Source: Stenotrophomonas sp. 169
GTDB taxonomy: Bacteria > Pseudomonadota > Gammaproteobacteria > Xanthomonadales > Xanthomonadaceae
Length of the DNA: 64,000 nt
Direction: 5' to 3'
Assembly (NCBI RefSeq): GCF_014621775.1
Contig: NZ_CP061204.1
Coordinates: forward strand, 1,818,501-1,882,500
Made by a program: the position numbers and the translations under genes. The notes below the pieces were generated by a model. It was not told the DNA's origin. It searched no databases and was given only the letters and a program-made list of their open reading frames with translations. Of this stretch, positions 56,435-64,000 are shown one piece after another. Every line of letters begins with the position of its first letter. The first letter of the stretch is position 1.

Positions 56435-57874
56435 ATGGGAACGAATCTGCCGGGGCATCCAACCACCGCTGACGGTTCAGACGGCGATCAGCGACCCGCA
56501 GGGGGCGGGGCGCTTTCCATGCTGAGCCTTCCTGTGCGTTGGCTCAGGAATGTCCCGGTGGCGGACCCGGTCGATCGGCGGAACGCGCCCATGCTTCAGC
56601 TGGTGCTGTTGCTGCTCGGCGGGCTTCCCCCCTTGGCTTGGGCCTATCGGGCTTTTGCCATGGATGTGCCTTGGCGGGAGGGCGAGCTGGGCAGCATGGC
56701 GTTGAGCCTGCTCTTGAGCGCCGTCGCCCTGGCCGGGTTCGCTTTGGTGCGGCTGGGGCACTTCCGTTGGGCGGCGTATCAGCTTCTGGCCGTCTTTGCT
56801 GTGTCGGTGTGCCTGTCGTATGCCGGCAGCGGGTTTGGCTCCCAGCGGTTCGAACAACCTGTGTTGACGGTCTGTATGGTCATTGGGGCGCTGGTTGTGG
56901 GTCGCGGCGCATTGTGGGGCGTGACGATCTCCATATGGGTCGCCTTCGGACTAGGGGTCTGGAGGGACCGGGCGTCCGATGGCACGGCGGAGCTGATCGT
57001 CGATGGAATCATCAGCGGGGTCATCTTCTTGCTGATCGCCGTGGTGCTGGACCGCGCCAGCTCTGCACTCCGTCAGAGTCTGGTGGAGGCGAAGGCGAAG
57101 GGGAGAGACGCGAGCGAGGCCTATGTGCGTCTTCAAGGCGAGGTCGAGCAGCGGCGCAAGGTCGAGCAACAACTGGTCCATGCGAGAAAAATCGAAGCAG
57201 TGGCGCGGCTGGCGGCCGGCTTGAATCACGACTTCAATCACCTCTTGTCGCTGATTCTGGGCTACGTTCAACAAGCCAAGCGCGGGCAGACGTCCGAAAA
57301 GGTCGCTGCGTCTTTGGCCGGCGCGGAGACTGCCGTTCGCAAGGCGGATACCTTGAGCCGCCGGCTTCTGACGTTCAGCCGACAGAGCGACACCGTCATT
57401 GATCGCCACGAGGTGCGGGACGTGGTGGATGATCTCGCGCCGCTGCTGCGACAGACGGTTTCCCCAGGCGTGCGGATCCATACAGAAATTCCCGCTGATC
57501 TTTGGGTGGACTTCGACCGCGATCAGCTCGGGCTCATCTTGTTGAACTTGCTGAGCAACGCGGACGACGCCATGGGCGGGGAGGGCGATATACGCCTGAC
57601 TGCTCAGGAGACGGCCAGCGGCGTCTGCGTTTCATGTATCGATACAGGTCCGGGAATCGAGGCGGAACTGCAGGCCCGGATTTTCGAACCGTTTGTCACG
57701 ACGAAGGCGTCCGGCCAAGGGACAGGCCTGGGCTTGGCCATGGCGAGGGACCTGATGTCTGCCCATGGGGGTAGCATTGCCGTCGAAAGCACGCTGGGCC
57801 GCGGCACCATCTTCCGTTTGCACTTCGCTCAATCTCCACCCGCTGTCGTTTCACGGGCCGTCGAGCTGTCCTGA
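56435..57874 (+). CDS. membrane sensor histidine kinase
   Basis: 479-aa kinase. About six membrane helices cover residues 48-210 (LQLVLLLLGGLPPLAWAYR; LSLLLSAVALAGFALV; LIVDGIISGVIFLLIAVVL), with almost no periplasmic loop, so it may sense the membrane itself or a small lipid-soluble signal. A coiled linker leads to the H-box (VARLAAGLNHDFNHLLSLI), N-box (LILLNLLSNADDAM), and G-boxes (CIDTGPGIEAEL, GQGTGLGLAMARDL). There is no receiver domain. It starts 5 bp after the barrel gene. Likely partner: the OmpR-type regulator at 43.9 kb upstream of the operon. Confidence 0.92.
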   Translation: MGTNLPGHPTTADGSDGDQRPAGGGALSMLSLPVRWLRNVPVADPVDRRNAPMLQLVLLLLGGLPPLAWAYRAFAMDVPWREGELGSMALSLLLSAVALAGFALVRLGHFRWAAYQLLAVFAVSVCLSYAGSGFGSQRFEQPVLTVCMVIGALVVGRGALWGVTISIWVAFGLGVWRDRASDGTAELIVDGIISGVIFLLIAVVLDRASSALRQSLVEAKAKGRDASEAYVRLQGEVEQRRKVEQQLVHARKIEAVARLAAGLNHDFNHLLSLILGYVQQAKRGQTSEKVAASLAGAETAVRKADTLSRRLLTFSRQSDTVIDRHEVRDVVDDLAPLLRQTVSPGVRIHTEIPADLWVDFDRDQLGLILLNLLSNADDAMGGEGDIRLTAQETASGVCVSCIDTGPGIEAELQARIFEPFVTTKASGQGTGLGLAMARDLMSAHGGSIAVESTLGRGTIFRLHFAQSPPAVVSRAVELS

Positions 57875-58027
57875 GACCCGAGCCCGCAGCGCAGAATCCA
57901 TCGCGGCGATCAAAAGGCTGCCGTGGCTGGTCTCCGCCCTTCAACATCAGCAGAGCGGCTGGCGCGAATCTAAAAGTGGCATCCACTGTTTTCTTTGAGC
58001 GGCTGATGCCGCTGGCTGAGGCGTCCA

Positions 58028-58270
58028 ATGGGCACCGCGCTACACAATGATCGCCTCTTCGTAGACAGGCTGATCTGGGACGGACACGGCTACAAAGCAT
58101 ACTTGTGGAAAGAGGGCCTGGATTGCTGGCGACTCCTGGCCGTGCGCCTGGATATAGGGCCTTCCCGTGAGAACCTCAGCATTGTCTGCACCTCGAGAAC
58201 CGATGCCCGCATCGAAGCAGAGGCGATCGCAGATGCTCTAGTTCAGAACGCCAATGTCAGGCCGGCTTAA
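58028..58270 (+). CDS. hypothetical 80-aa protein
   Basis: Small soluble frame (MGTALHNDRLFVDRLIWDGH, later RTDARIEAEAIADAL). No motif, signal peptide or membrane helix is seen. Codon composition resembles a coding frame but no clear ribosome site precedes it. It lies alone 150 bp after the kinase gene. The 250 bp after it, to the small membrane-peptide gene, hold nothing recognisable. Confidence 0.4.
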   Translation: MGTALHNDRLFVDRLIWDGHGYKAYLWKEGLDCWRLLAVRLDIGPSRENLSIVCTSRTDARIEAEAIADALVQNANVRPA

Positions 58271-58520
58271 GCCACTTAGGCGAGACAGTCTAGAAGAAGG
58301 GTTCATTCGCTCCGCAGTAGAGATCATTGCTAATCCTGGCAACAGGTCGGCCGTGGTTGCGAGACCTGACCATCCAACGGCGTTGGTGGCGCGCCGCACT
58401 GGCCTGTAGCGGTTCGGAGATGCCTGCATGCGCACGCACATGATCTCACGATGATTGCTGGAGCCGCGAACTGACATAAGCGCGCGCCATTTTGGAGGCC
58501 TACGCCGCTTCGTCGGGAAT

Positions 58521-58646
58521 CTATTTCCCCGCTTCAAACGGCACCAGCGACGCCCACACCAGCAACAACACCAGCCACAGCCAGCGCCACCGGCCCATGC
58601 CGTGCCATGCCGCGCGCCAAGGCCCCGGCAGCTTCTCACCACTCAT
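58521..58646 (-). CDS. 41-aa single-helix membrane peptide at the end of the PepSY operon
   Basis: MSGEKLPGPWRAAWHGMGRW followed by a membrane helix (LWLVLLLVWASLVPF). Its ATG overlaps the stop of the PepSY gene by four bases (ATGA), which is the main support for it being a gene. Small membrane peptides of this sort follow PepSY genes in iron-uptake operons of Xanthomonadaceae, but its role is unknown. Confidence 0.6.
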   Translation of the reverse strand: MSGEKLPGPWRAAWHGMGRWRWLWLVLLLVWASLVPFEAGK

Positions 58647-59773
58647 GCCTGCCTCCTCTTTGCCGCCGATCGCAGCGAATCCACCGTGCGCAGTCCATAG
58701 AGATACACCCCGGTAAAGCACAGTCCGGTCAGCAGGGTGCCGGCCAGCAACCAGAGCAGTCGGATGGGCCAGCCACCGAAACTGCCGAAGTGCAGTGGAT
58801 CGGCCATTTCCGCAATGCGCTGATGCACGCCCAGTGCTTGGCCGTCATGCATGCCCATCACCTGCCCGGTATGCAGGTCGACGGCGATGTTGTTCGCCCG
58901 CTCCCGCACCAGCCAGGCGTCGGCTTCGCCCATGAAGAGGATGCTGCCGCCATCGACCGCGGGAATGGCCGCGAGGATGGCCAGCCCGGGCCATTGCTGG
59001 CGGACGCTCTCCACCGCCTCGTCGACGGCAGCCGGGTCTACGGGGGCAACGCGGTCGCTGCTCTCGGCCAGTTGCATCGTGGGCGCGGCCGGTGCATCGC
59101 CGCCGAGCGATTCGATCAGGTACCACGCCCCGGTCAATCCGATCAGCAGCAGGAACCAGAGCGACCACACCCCGGCCAGACGATGCACATCGCCCCACAG
59201 GCGGCGCGGTCGGGAGGGGTCGGGCCGTTTGAAGAATCCGCGCCACCACTTCTTGTAGATGTACAGGCTGCTCAATAGCGAAAGCAGCAGCGGGATGGAC
59301 AGTGCCGCCACCAGTGGCACGCCCCAGGCCACCGGCAGCATCAGGTGGCGGTGGGTGTTGCGCAGCAGCCGCTGCGTATTGAACCAGCCGGTGTCGCCGG
59401 TCACCCGCGCTGTATACGGATTGACCCAGACGAAGCGTCGCTTTCCATCGGGCAGGTGCATCTGCGCGCGCGCCGCGAACAGGCGGGTGTGGCCGGCGGT
59501 GATGCCTTCCAGTTCCCAGTCCGGATGTGCCGTCTGTGCAGCATGGATGACCGCACCCCAGCTGGCCTGCTCGCCCCCGTCAGCCACGCGCATGGGGGAG
59601 TGCAGCAGCCAGTCGATCTCCTGCGAGAACACCGCCAGCGTCCCGGTGAGGCAGACAAAGCCCATGAACAGGCAGAGCTTCAGGCCCAGCCAACTGTGCA
59701 GGTCGAACCACAGCCGACGCCCGCTCCCGCTGCGCGCAGGGCGGTTGGGGTGCGCTGGCGTAGGCTGGCGCAT
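58643..59773 (-). CDS. PepSY-associated transmembrane protein
   Basis: 376-aa inner-membrane protein of the PepSY_TM type. The first helix follows the conserved WFDLHSWLGLKLCLFMGFVCL; other helices are in VPLVAALSIPLLLSLLSSLY, VWSLWFLLLIGLTGAWYL and the C-terminal RLLWLLAGTLLTGLCFTGVYL. Periplasmic PepSY domains lie between. Members beside siderophore receptors are thought to help reduce or release imported iron. It starts 8 bp after the receptor stop, in one operon. Confidence 0.9.
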   Translation of the reverse strand: MRQPTPAHPNRPARSGSGRRLWFDLHSWLGLKLCLFMGFVCLTGTLAVFSQEIDWLLHSPMRVADGGEQASWGAVIHAAQTAHPDWELEGITAGHTRLFAARAQMHLPDGKRRFVWVNPYTARVTGDTGWFNTQRLLRNTHRHLMLPVAWGVPLVAALSIPLLLSLLSSLYIYKKWWRGFFKRPDPSRPRRLWGDVHRLAGVWSLWFLLLIGLTGAWYLIESLGGDAPAAPTMQLAESSDRVAPVDPAAVDEAVESVRQQWPGLAILAAIPAVDGGSILFMGEADAWLVRERANNIAVDLHTGQVMGMHDGQALGVHQRIAEMADPLHFGSFGGWPIRLLWLLAGTLLTGLCFTGVYLYGLRTVDSLRSAAKRRQA

Positions 59774-59781
59774 GGGCAGGC

Positions 59782-61920
59782 TCAGAAGGAGTACGCCGCT
59801 TGCACGTACACGCGGCGTGGCTCACCCGGGAAGTGGCCGGTGCGCTCGGTGAATCCACTGGCGGCATAGACCTTGTCGAACAGGTTCTTGATGTTGGCTT
59901 GGAACTGCCACTGCTGCCACTGCGTCTTCCAGCTCATGTCGAACACGGTGTACGGCTTGACCCGTTGGCCATCCAGGCTGACGCGCTCATCCACGTAATC
60001 CGCGCCAAAGCCGATGGCGGAGTTGATCGCCGGCAGGTCGTAGCGTGTCCACAGGCCGAGTTTGTTCTGCGGCGCATTGGCAAAGCGGTCGCCCGAGGCA
60101 TTGGTGATGCCGTTGCTGCCGGCATCCTTCACCCGCGCATCGTTGTAGGCGTAGGTCAGGTTGAGCACCCAGCGTTCGGTGACATCGGCCAGCAGATCCA
60201 GCTCCATGCCCGTACTGCGCACGAGGCCCAGGGCGGCCAGCTGGTTGACGCCGTCCACGATCTCGCCGGTGGCCTGCACGATATTGCTGCGGTCGATCCG
60301 GTACGCGGCCAGGTTCAGGGTCACACGCTCGGCCAGCAGGGATTTCAACCCGACTTCCCATTGTTTACTGCGCTCGGCATCGAACGGGCCGCCGGCCTCG
60401 GCGCTTTGGTTGCCCGCGCTCTGGGGCATGAAGCCGCTGGCAATGTTGGCGTAGACATTGACGCCGTCGCGCACGGTATACGTGCTGCCCAGCCGCCAGC
60501 TGATGTCGTTGCCATCCACGCTGGTGCCGGCAATGCGGTCATCGTCCTTGAACCCGTCCCAGCGCAGTCCGGCCAGCACATGCCAGCGCGGTGTCAGGGT
60601 CAGTTCGTCCTGCAGGTAGCCGCCATAGCGCTTGCTGCGCGTGCTCGTGCTGCGCCAGGGCAGGGCGGCCAGGTTGTAATCGCGCCACGAACTTGCGCCA
60701 TACACCGGGTTGAACAGGTCGATGCCCGGCACCGGGCCGGCACCCCGCGCCAGATCCGCGCTGTTGGCCGTCTGCGCGGTGAAGTCCGCATCCTGCTGGT
60801 ACACATCGGCGCCGAACAGCACCTTGTGCTCGATACTGCCGGTGCTGACGCGCCACACGGCGTTGCCGTTGGCCGTGAATGCGTCGTTGTCGCGGATCTG
60901 GTTGCGCAGCTGGCGGGTCATCCATTCGGGCACGCCGTCGCGGTTGCGGTCGATCAGGCCCATCGGCTCGTGGTAGATCTGATGCTCGTTGTTCTCGAAC
61001 CAGCGTGCCCCCACATCCACGTCCAGGTTGGTGCTGGGCGAGAAGCGGTACTGCGCCAGGGCAACCTTGGCGCGCATGTCGAGAAAGTCGGTGGCTTCGT
61101 TGTGGTTCCAGCGACGGTCGGTCAGAAAGCTGCCGTTGTCGTCCACAGGCACGCCGCGCAGGCGGTTGCCGCCCAGGTTCTGGGTGATGTCGGTGAACTG
61201 CAGGGTCAGCTCGCCGGTGTCGCCGACGTCGAAGGCCAGCGATGCGTCCCCGATCACGCTCTCGCTGTCCGCGTTCCAGCGCACGCCCTGTTCGGTGTCG
61301 CCATACAGCCCGGCGCGATAGCGCACGCTGCCCGCAGCATTCAGTGGCCCGGTGGCGTCGATCGATGCTGCCCTGAAATCATTGTTGCCGGCCTGCAGTT
61401 CGATGCGGCGCTCCGGGGTGGCTTTCGGCTTACGTGTCACGTAGTTGATGACGCCCCCAGCATCGCCGCCGCCGTACAGCGCGCCGGCCGGCCCCTTCAG
61501 GACCTCCACGCGCTCGATGTTGAACAGCTGCGGCACCGAAAACCCAGCATAGGGGTCGCCACGCAAGCCGTCATACAGCACGTTCTCCTGGCGGAAGCCG
61601 CGCAGGGTCACGCCGGCGTAGCTGAAGAAACTGATGCCGCTGATGCTGCGGTACAGGTCGGTGATCTGGCGGGCCGCCTGGTCTTCAATCAGCTCGCGCG
61701 GCACCACCTGGATGGACTGTGGCACCAGCGCCAGTGGCGTGTCCGTGCGCGTGCCGACCGTGGCGTCGTCCACCCGGTAGAGGCTCTGGGCGCGACCGAG
61801 CACCTGCACAGCGTCCAACTGGCGCACATCGGGCGAGGAGGGCGGGGCCGCATGGGCAGACGCACAGGCCGAGGTCAGGGCCAGGCCCACGGCAGAGAAG
61901 CGGAACGGCTTGCGGGTCAT
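59782..61920 (-). CDS. TonB-dependent siderophore receptor
   Basis: 712-aa outer-membrane receptor. ATG at 61920 starts a signal peptide (MTRKPFRFSAVGLALTSAC, cleavage after SAHA). The plug shows LALVPQSIQVVPRELIEDQ, VTLRGFRQENVLYDGL and IERVEVLKGPAGALYGGGD, the pattern of ferrisiderophore receptors (FhuA/FhuE/FpvA type). The barrel ends YVQAAYSF with the terminal Phe. The PepSY gene follows in the operon, and a Fur-like site lies 21 bp before the start codon. The exact siderophore cannot be read from sequence. Confidence 0.94.
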   Translation of the reverse strand: MTRKPFRFSAVGLALTSACASAHAAPPSSPDVRQLDAVQVLGRAQSLYRVDDATVGTRTDTPLALVPQSIQVVPRELIEDQAARQITDLYRSISGISFFSYAGVTLRGFRQENVLYDGLRGDPYAGFSVPQLFNIERVEVLKGPAGALYGGGDAGGVINYVTRKPKATPERRIELQAGNNDFRAASIDATGPLNAAGSVRYRAGLYGDTEQGVRWNADSESVIGDASLAFDVGDTGELTLQFTDITQNLGGNRLRGVPVDDNGSFLTDRRWNHNEATDFLDMRAKVALAQYRFSPSTNLDVDVGARWFENNEHQIYHEPMGLIDRNRDGVPEWMTRQLRNQIRDNDAFTANGNAVWRVSTGSIEHKVLFGADVYQQDADFTAQTANSADLARGAGPVPGIDLFNPVYGASSWRDYNLAALPWRSTSTRSKRYGGYLQDELTLTPRWHVLAGLRWDGFKDDDRIAGTSVDGNDISWRLGSTYTVRDGVNVYANIASGFMPQSAGNQSAEAGGPFDAERSKQWEVGLKSLLAERVTLNLAAYRIDRSNIVQATGEIVDGVNQLAALGLVRSTGMELDLLADVTERWVLNLTYAYNDARVKDAGSNGITNASGDRFANAPQNKLGLWTRYDLPAINSAIGFGADYVDERVSLDGQRVKPYTVFDMSWKTQWQQWQFQANIKNLFDKVYAASGFTERTGHFPGEPRRVYVQAAYSF

Positions 61921-61940
61921 CGAGGTGGAGGTCAGTAGGT

Positions 61941-61959
61941 GCGAATGAGAAATATTAAC
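61941..61959. promoter_or_regulatory. probable Fur box
   Basis: GCGAATGAGAAATATTAAC matches 13 of 19 positions of the consensus GATAATGATAATCATTATC. It lies just upstream of the siderophore-receptor start, in a 309-bp gap that holds nothing else recognised. It implies iron repression of the receptor-PepSY operon. Confidence 0.7.
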
Positions 61960-62229
61960 ATGTAGGCCGATCGCGTCGACCGTTCGGTTTGAGGTCCGGT
62001 CTGATGTCGCGGCGACGCCGAAGAGGCTGCAGGCGCAGAGCACCGCCGGCCGTTCCGACGCTGGATCGCCACAGTGGCGCGTCGACCCTGCCACTTCGCC
62101 GGGCCATCCATAGCCGTGCACGTGACCAATTTCGTTACCCGCCTTCGCCTGCAGCCAATAATGCAAACCCGCCTGTGCAACGCATCTGTAAAATCGTGTT
62201 TACCTTTCGATGGTGATTGAGGTCAGCTC

Positions 62230-62679
62230 TTGTCAGTTCGCGCGCTCGCTCCACACGATTTCGAAGATGCCAGTGCAATCTGCATAGCGGCATTCGCACA
62301 GTCGGTTGCTCCTACGGTTACCGCTCAGGGTGTGGCGACATTCGGCACGATCGCAGCCGCGTCATCCTTCGCCAAGCGTTTCGCAGGCGACAACAACATG
62401 TTCGTGTTCGAAGAGGCTGGGCGCGTAGTCGGTGTGATTGAGCTCAAGGAAGGCCGGCACATTTCCATGCTGTTCGTCGACCCGAACGCCCAGGGACGCG
62501 GCATTGGGCGACAACTGGTTGAAGCGGCCTTGGCGCAGGCTCGGGCCGATTTGATCACCGTCAGCGCGTCGCTGCCCTCGGTGCCGGCATACACGCGGTA
62601 TGGATTCGCCTTGGCCGGTCCGGTGGCTGAAGCTGCTGGGCTTATCTATCAGCCCATGAATCGCGCCCTGGCTGCCTGA
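62230..62679 (+). CDS. GNAT-family N-acetyltransferase
   Basis: 149-aa acetyl-CoA-dependent transferase. Motif A is clear: ISMLFVDPNAQGRGIGRQLV, where QGRGIG binds the pyrophosphate of acetyl-CoA. SVPAYTRYGFALAGPVAEAA resembles the motif B region. TTG at 62230 is chosen because GAGG lies about seven bases upstream. Substrate unknown; no neighbouring gene suggests one. Confidence 0.88.
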   Translation: MSVRALAPHDFEDASAICIAAFAQSVAPTVTAQGVATFGTIAAASSFAKRFAGDNNMFVFEEAGRVVGVIELKEGRHISMLFVDPNAQGRGIGRQLVEAALAQARADLITVSASLPSVPAYTRYGFALAGPVAEAAGLIYQPMNRALAA

Positions 62680-62781
62680 GTGGCGTCCAGAAAATGATCG
62701 GCCAGGCGTGGGCAACGTCGGTCAGGCCGAGCTTGGCAGGGCGCAACGCCGGGCCTGGACGAAGCGACCGCACACAGCCGC

Positions 62782-63027
62782 TCACGCTCTGGCGGCGTCA
62801 GGGCGGGCAGACGACAAGCCCGCATTGGGGAGCGCTTGCCGATTGCTGCACTGCTCGCATTGCATTACCAAGCCCCCGGTCAGGTGGTGGATTGCCCCGT
62901 CGGTGATGGTGGTAACGTGGCCACACCGTAGGCAACGGGCCGTGATGGAATCGACCACCTCGTCTTCAGCCTCGGGAATACGGACCATTTCGAATCTCAG
63001 GATCTCGAATGCGCCGGTGTTCGTCAT
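62782..63027 (-). CDS. small zinc-ribbon protein
   Basis: 81-aa protein with two CxxC pairs (RCLRCGHV and QCEQCSNR) spaced about 25 residues apart, as in a zinc ribbon. ATG at 63027 is preferred (MTNTGAFEILRFEMVRI); an upstream in-frame start adds 20 unlikely residues. No other motif. It is divergent from the BLUF gene, so both may share a regulatory region. Confidence 0.65.
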   Translation of the reverse strand: MTNTGAFEILRFEMVRIPEAEDEVVDSITARCLRCGHVTTITDGAIHHLTGGLVMQCEQCSNRQALPNAGLSSARPDAARA

Positions 63028-63161
63028 AGCTGATCCATGTTGTGACCTGCACTGAACGTACGCTCGCGCATGTGAAGTTGACCTCACCCTTTCGTGGGCC
63101 TAGCACCATGGGCTCTTGAGGGCATGAGCACGCTGCTTTCATATTTCCCAAAGTGGGCGCA

Positions 63162-63620
63162 ATGCCAATTCGAGCAATTGCTTACACCAGCAGTGCAAGT
63201 CCGGGGCTTTCTCTGGCGTCAGTCCAAGATTTCGTCCGAAAAGCCGCTGCGTTCAATATGCAGGCCGGCGTGACGGGTGTGCTGTTATCCGACGGCGAAC
63301 GGTTCTTCCAATACATCGAAGGGCCGGAGGATGGGTTGTCTGTGGCCTTCGCCCGTGTGATCCATTCTGAGGCCCACACCGACATCATTGAGCTGGGCCG
63401 CGCGCGGACAGGTGGACGCCACTTTCCTTACTGGTCTATGCGAGTGCTGTCCACGGATGAGCGGGACATCAGCAAGCTTGTAGCCAGTGCATGGGACAGT
63501 TTTGCTCTCCGTCCGGTTCGCGAGGAGCAGACCTTGCCTACCGGTGTGGAGGAGCTGTCTCAGATTGTGCTCCCGCACGTGATGGGCGGCCTTTCGATCT
63601 CTGTCCCAAGCCAACCGTAG
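63162..63620 (+). CDS. BLUF-domain blue-light photoreceptor
   Basis: 152-aa short BLUF protein that binds FAD. The flavin Tyr is in IRAIAYTSSAS, the Asn in AAAFNMQAGVTGVLL and the Gln in GERFFQYIEGPED; a Trp is in FPYWSMRVLS. The last 50 residues are the helical cap. There is no output domain, so it likely acts by protein-protein contact, as other short BLUF proteins do. ATG at 63162 is preferred over a GTG three codons earlier. Confidence 0.9.
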   Translation: MPIRAIAYTSSASPGLSLASVQDFVRKAAAFNMQAGVTGVLLSDGERFFQYIEGPEDGLSVAFARVIHSEAHTDIIELGRARTGGRHFPYWSMRVLSTDERDISKLVASAWDSFALRPVREEQTLPTGVEELSQIVLPHVMGGLSISVPSQP

Positions 63621-63631
63621 GCGATGCACTG

Positions 63632-64000
63632 CTTGTGCGTGCAAGGCCGACTATTTGAGCGATGCCTGCCATCACTATCAGGTAACGGTCTGCCAGGAAG
63701 ACGCGGTCATCGCCGACTTTTTTGTCAGGATGACTAGTGCTTACCGTGACTGGGGGTTAGGGCTGTTTTCTTGCATCTGCGGAACGTGAAAGGGTTTGCC
63801 TGGAATCACGAGCATGTGTATCGCATCTACTGCGAGCTGGAACTGAATCTCCGGATCAAGCCACGCAAGCGCATCATCCGAGAGACCCCGGAGCCGCTGG
63901 CGGTACCGGAGGCGGCCAACCAGACCTGGTCGCTGGATTTCCTGCATCCGCTCGCCGATGGGCGAAGCTTTCGGCTTCTGAATGTGCTGGACAGATTTCA
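63632..64000 (+). pseudogene. IS3-family transposase remnant, frameshifted, cut by the window end
   Basis: The first frame reads YLSDACHHYQVTVCQEDAVI then VRMTSAYRDWGLGLF; a one-base change near 63770 shifts to LHLRNVKGFAWNHEHVYRIY and later EAANQTWSLDFLHPLADGRS, FRLLNVLDRF. This is the middle of an IS3-family OrfB with the first catalytic Asp in WSLDF. The 5' part is absent and the 3' part lies outside the window. It differs from the element at 27 kb. Confidence 0.8.

Overview
The window looks like a chromosomal segment of a high-GC gammaproteobacterium of the Xanthomonadaceae, most likely Stenotrophomonas. The reasons are the many short palindromic intergenic elements built on GTAGCGCCGAGC...GCTCGGCGCTAC (the SMAG type described in S. 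maltophilia), the serC-pheA-aroA gene order, TonB-dependent receptors and TonB paralogues, and a hut locus with both hutF and hutG. The genus call is inference from these signs; no database was searched.

Layout. 1-24 kb is core-like: a partial HWE-type sensor kinase, a TonB-dependent receptor, the complete histidine-degradation locus (hutI-hutH-hutG-hutU leftward, hutF-hutC rightward, with a probable HutC operator between them), a membrane-anchored Mrr-like protein, two polyhydroxyalkanoate-granule proteins, an FHA protein, serC-pheA-aroA, two TonB-type proteins, serS, an azoreductase and a LysR regulator. A tRNA-Ser(UGA) gene at 24.03 kb marks the change to accessory DNA.

24.2-30.2 kb holds decayed regulator and membrane-protein remnants, then an OLD-family nuclease plus UvrD-like helicase pair (Gabija-like / class 2 OLD). 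An IS3-family element (27069-28327, target duplication GGA) has split the nuclease gene; removing the element and one GGA restores a 774-codon frame. 30.6-42.2 kb is a type I secretion operon: ABC exporter, membrane-fusion protein, an unknown 170-aa membrane protein and a 2433-aa RTX protein. 42.4-43.3 kb has two more decayed genes.

43.9-57.9 kb is the most unusual block. An OmpR-type response regulator is followed, behind a good sigma70-like promoter, by a 2637-aa surface protein (DUF11-type repeats, six of them an exact 348-bp-period array, with OmpA-type modules at the C-terminus), a 1218-aa predicted outer-membrane beta-barrel, and a polytopic membrane histidine kinase. The two signalling genes bracket the two giant envelope genes, which suggests one self-regulated cell-surface system. 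I do not recognise it as a described system.

The right end has an iron-uptake operon (siderophore-type receptor, PepSY membrane protein, 41-aa membrane peptide) behind a 13/19 Fur-box match, a GNAT acetyltransferase, a zinc-ribbon protein, a BLUF photoreceptor, and a frameshifted IS3-family transposase remnant running off the window.
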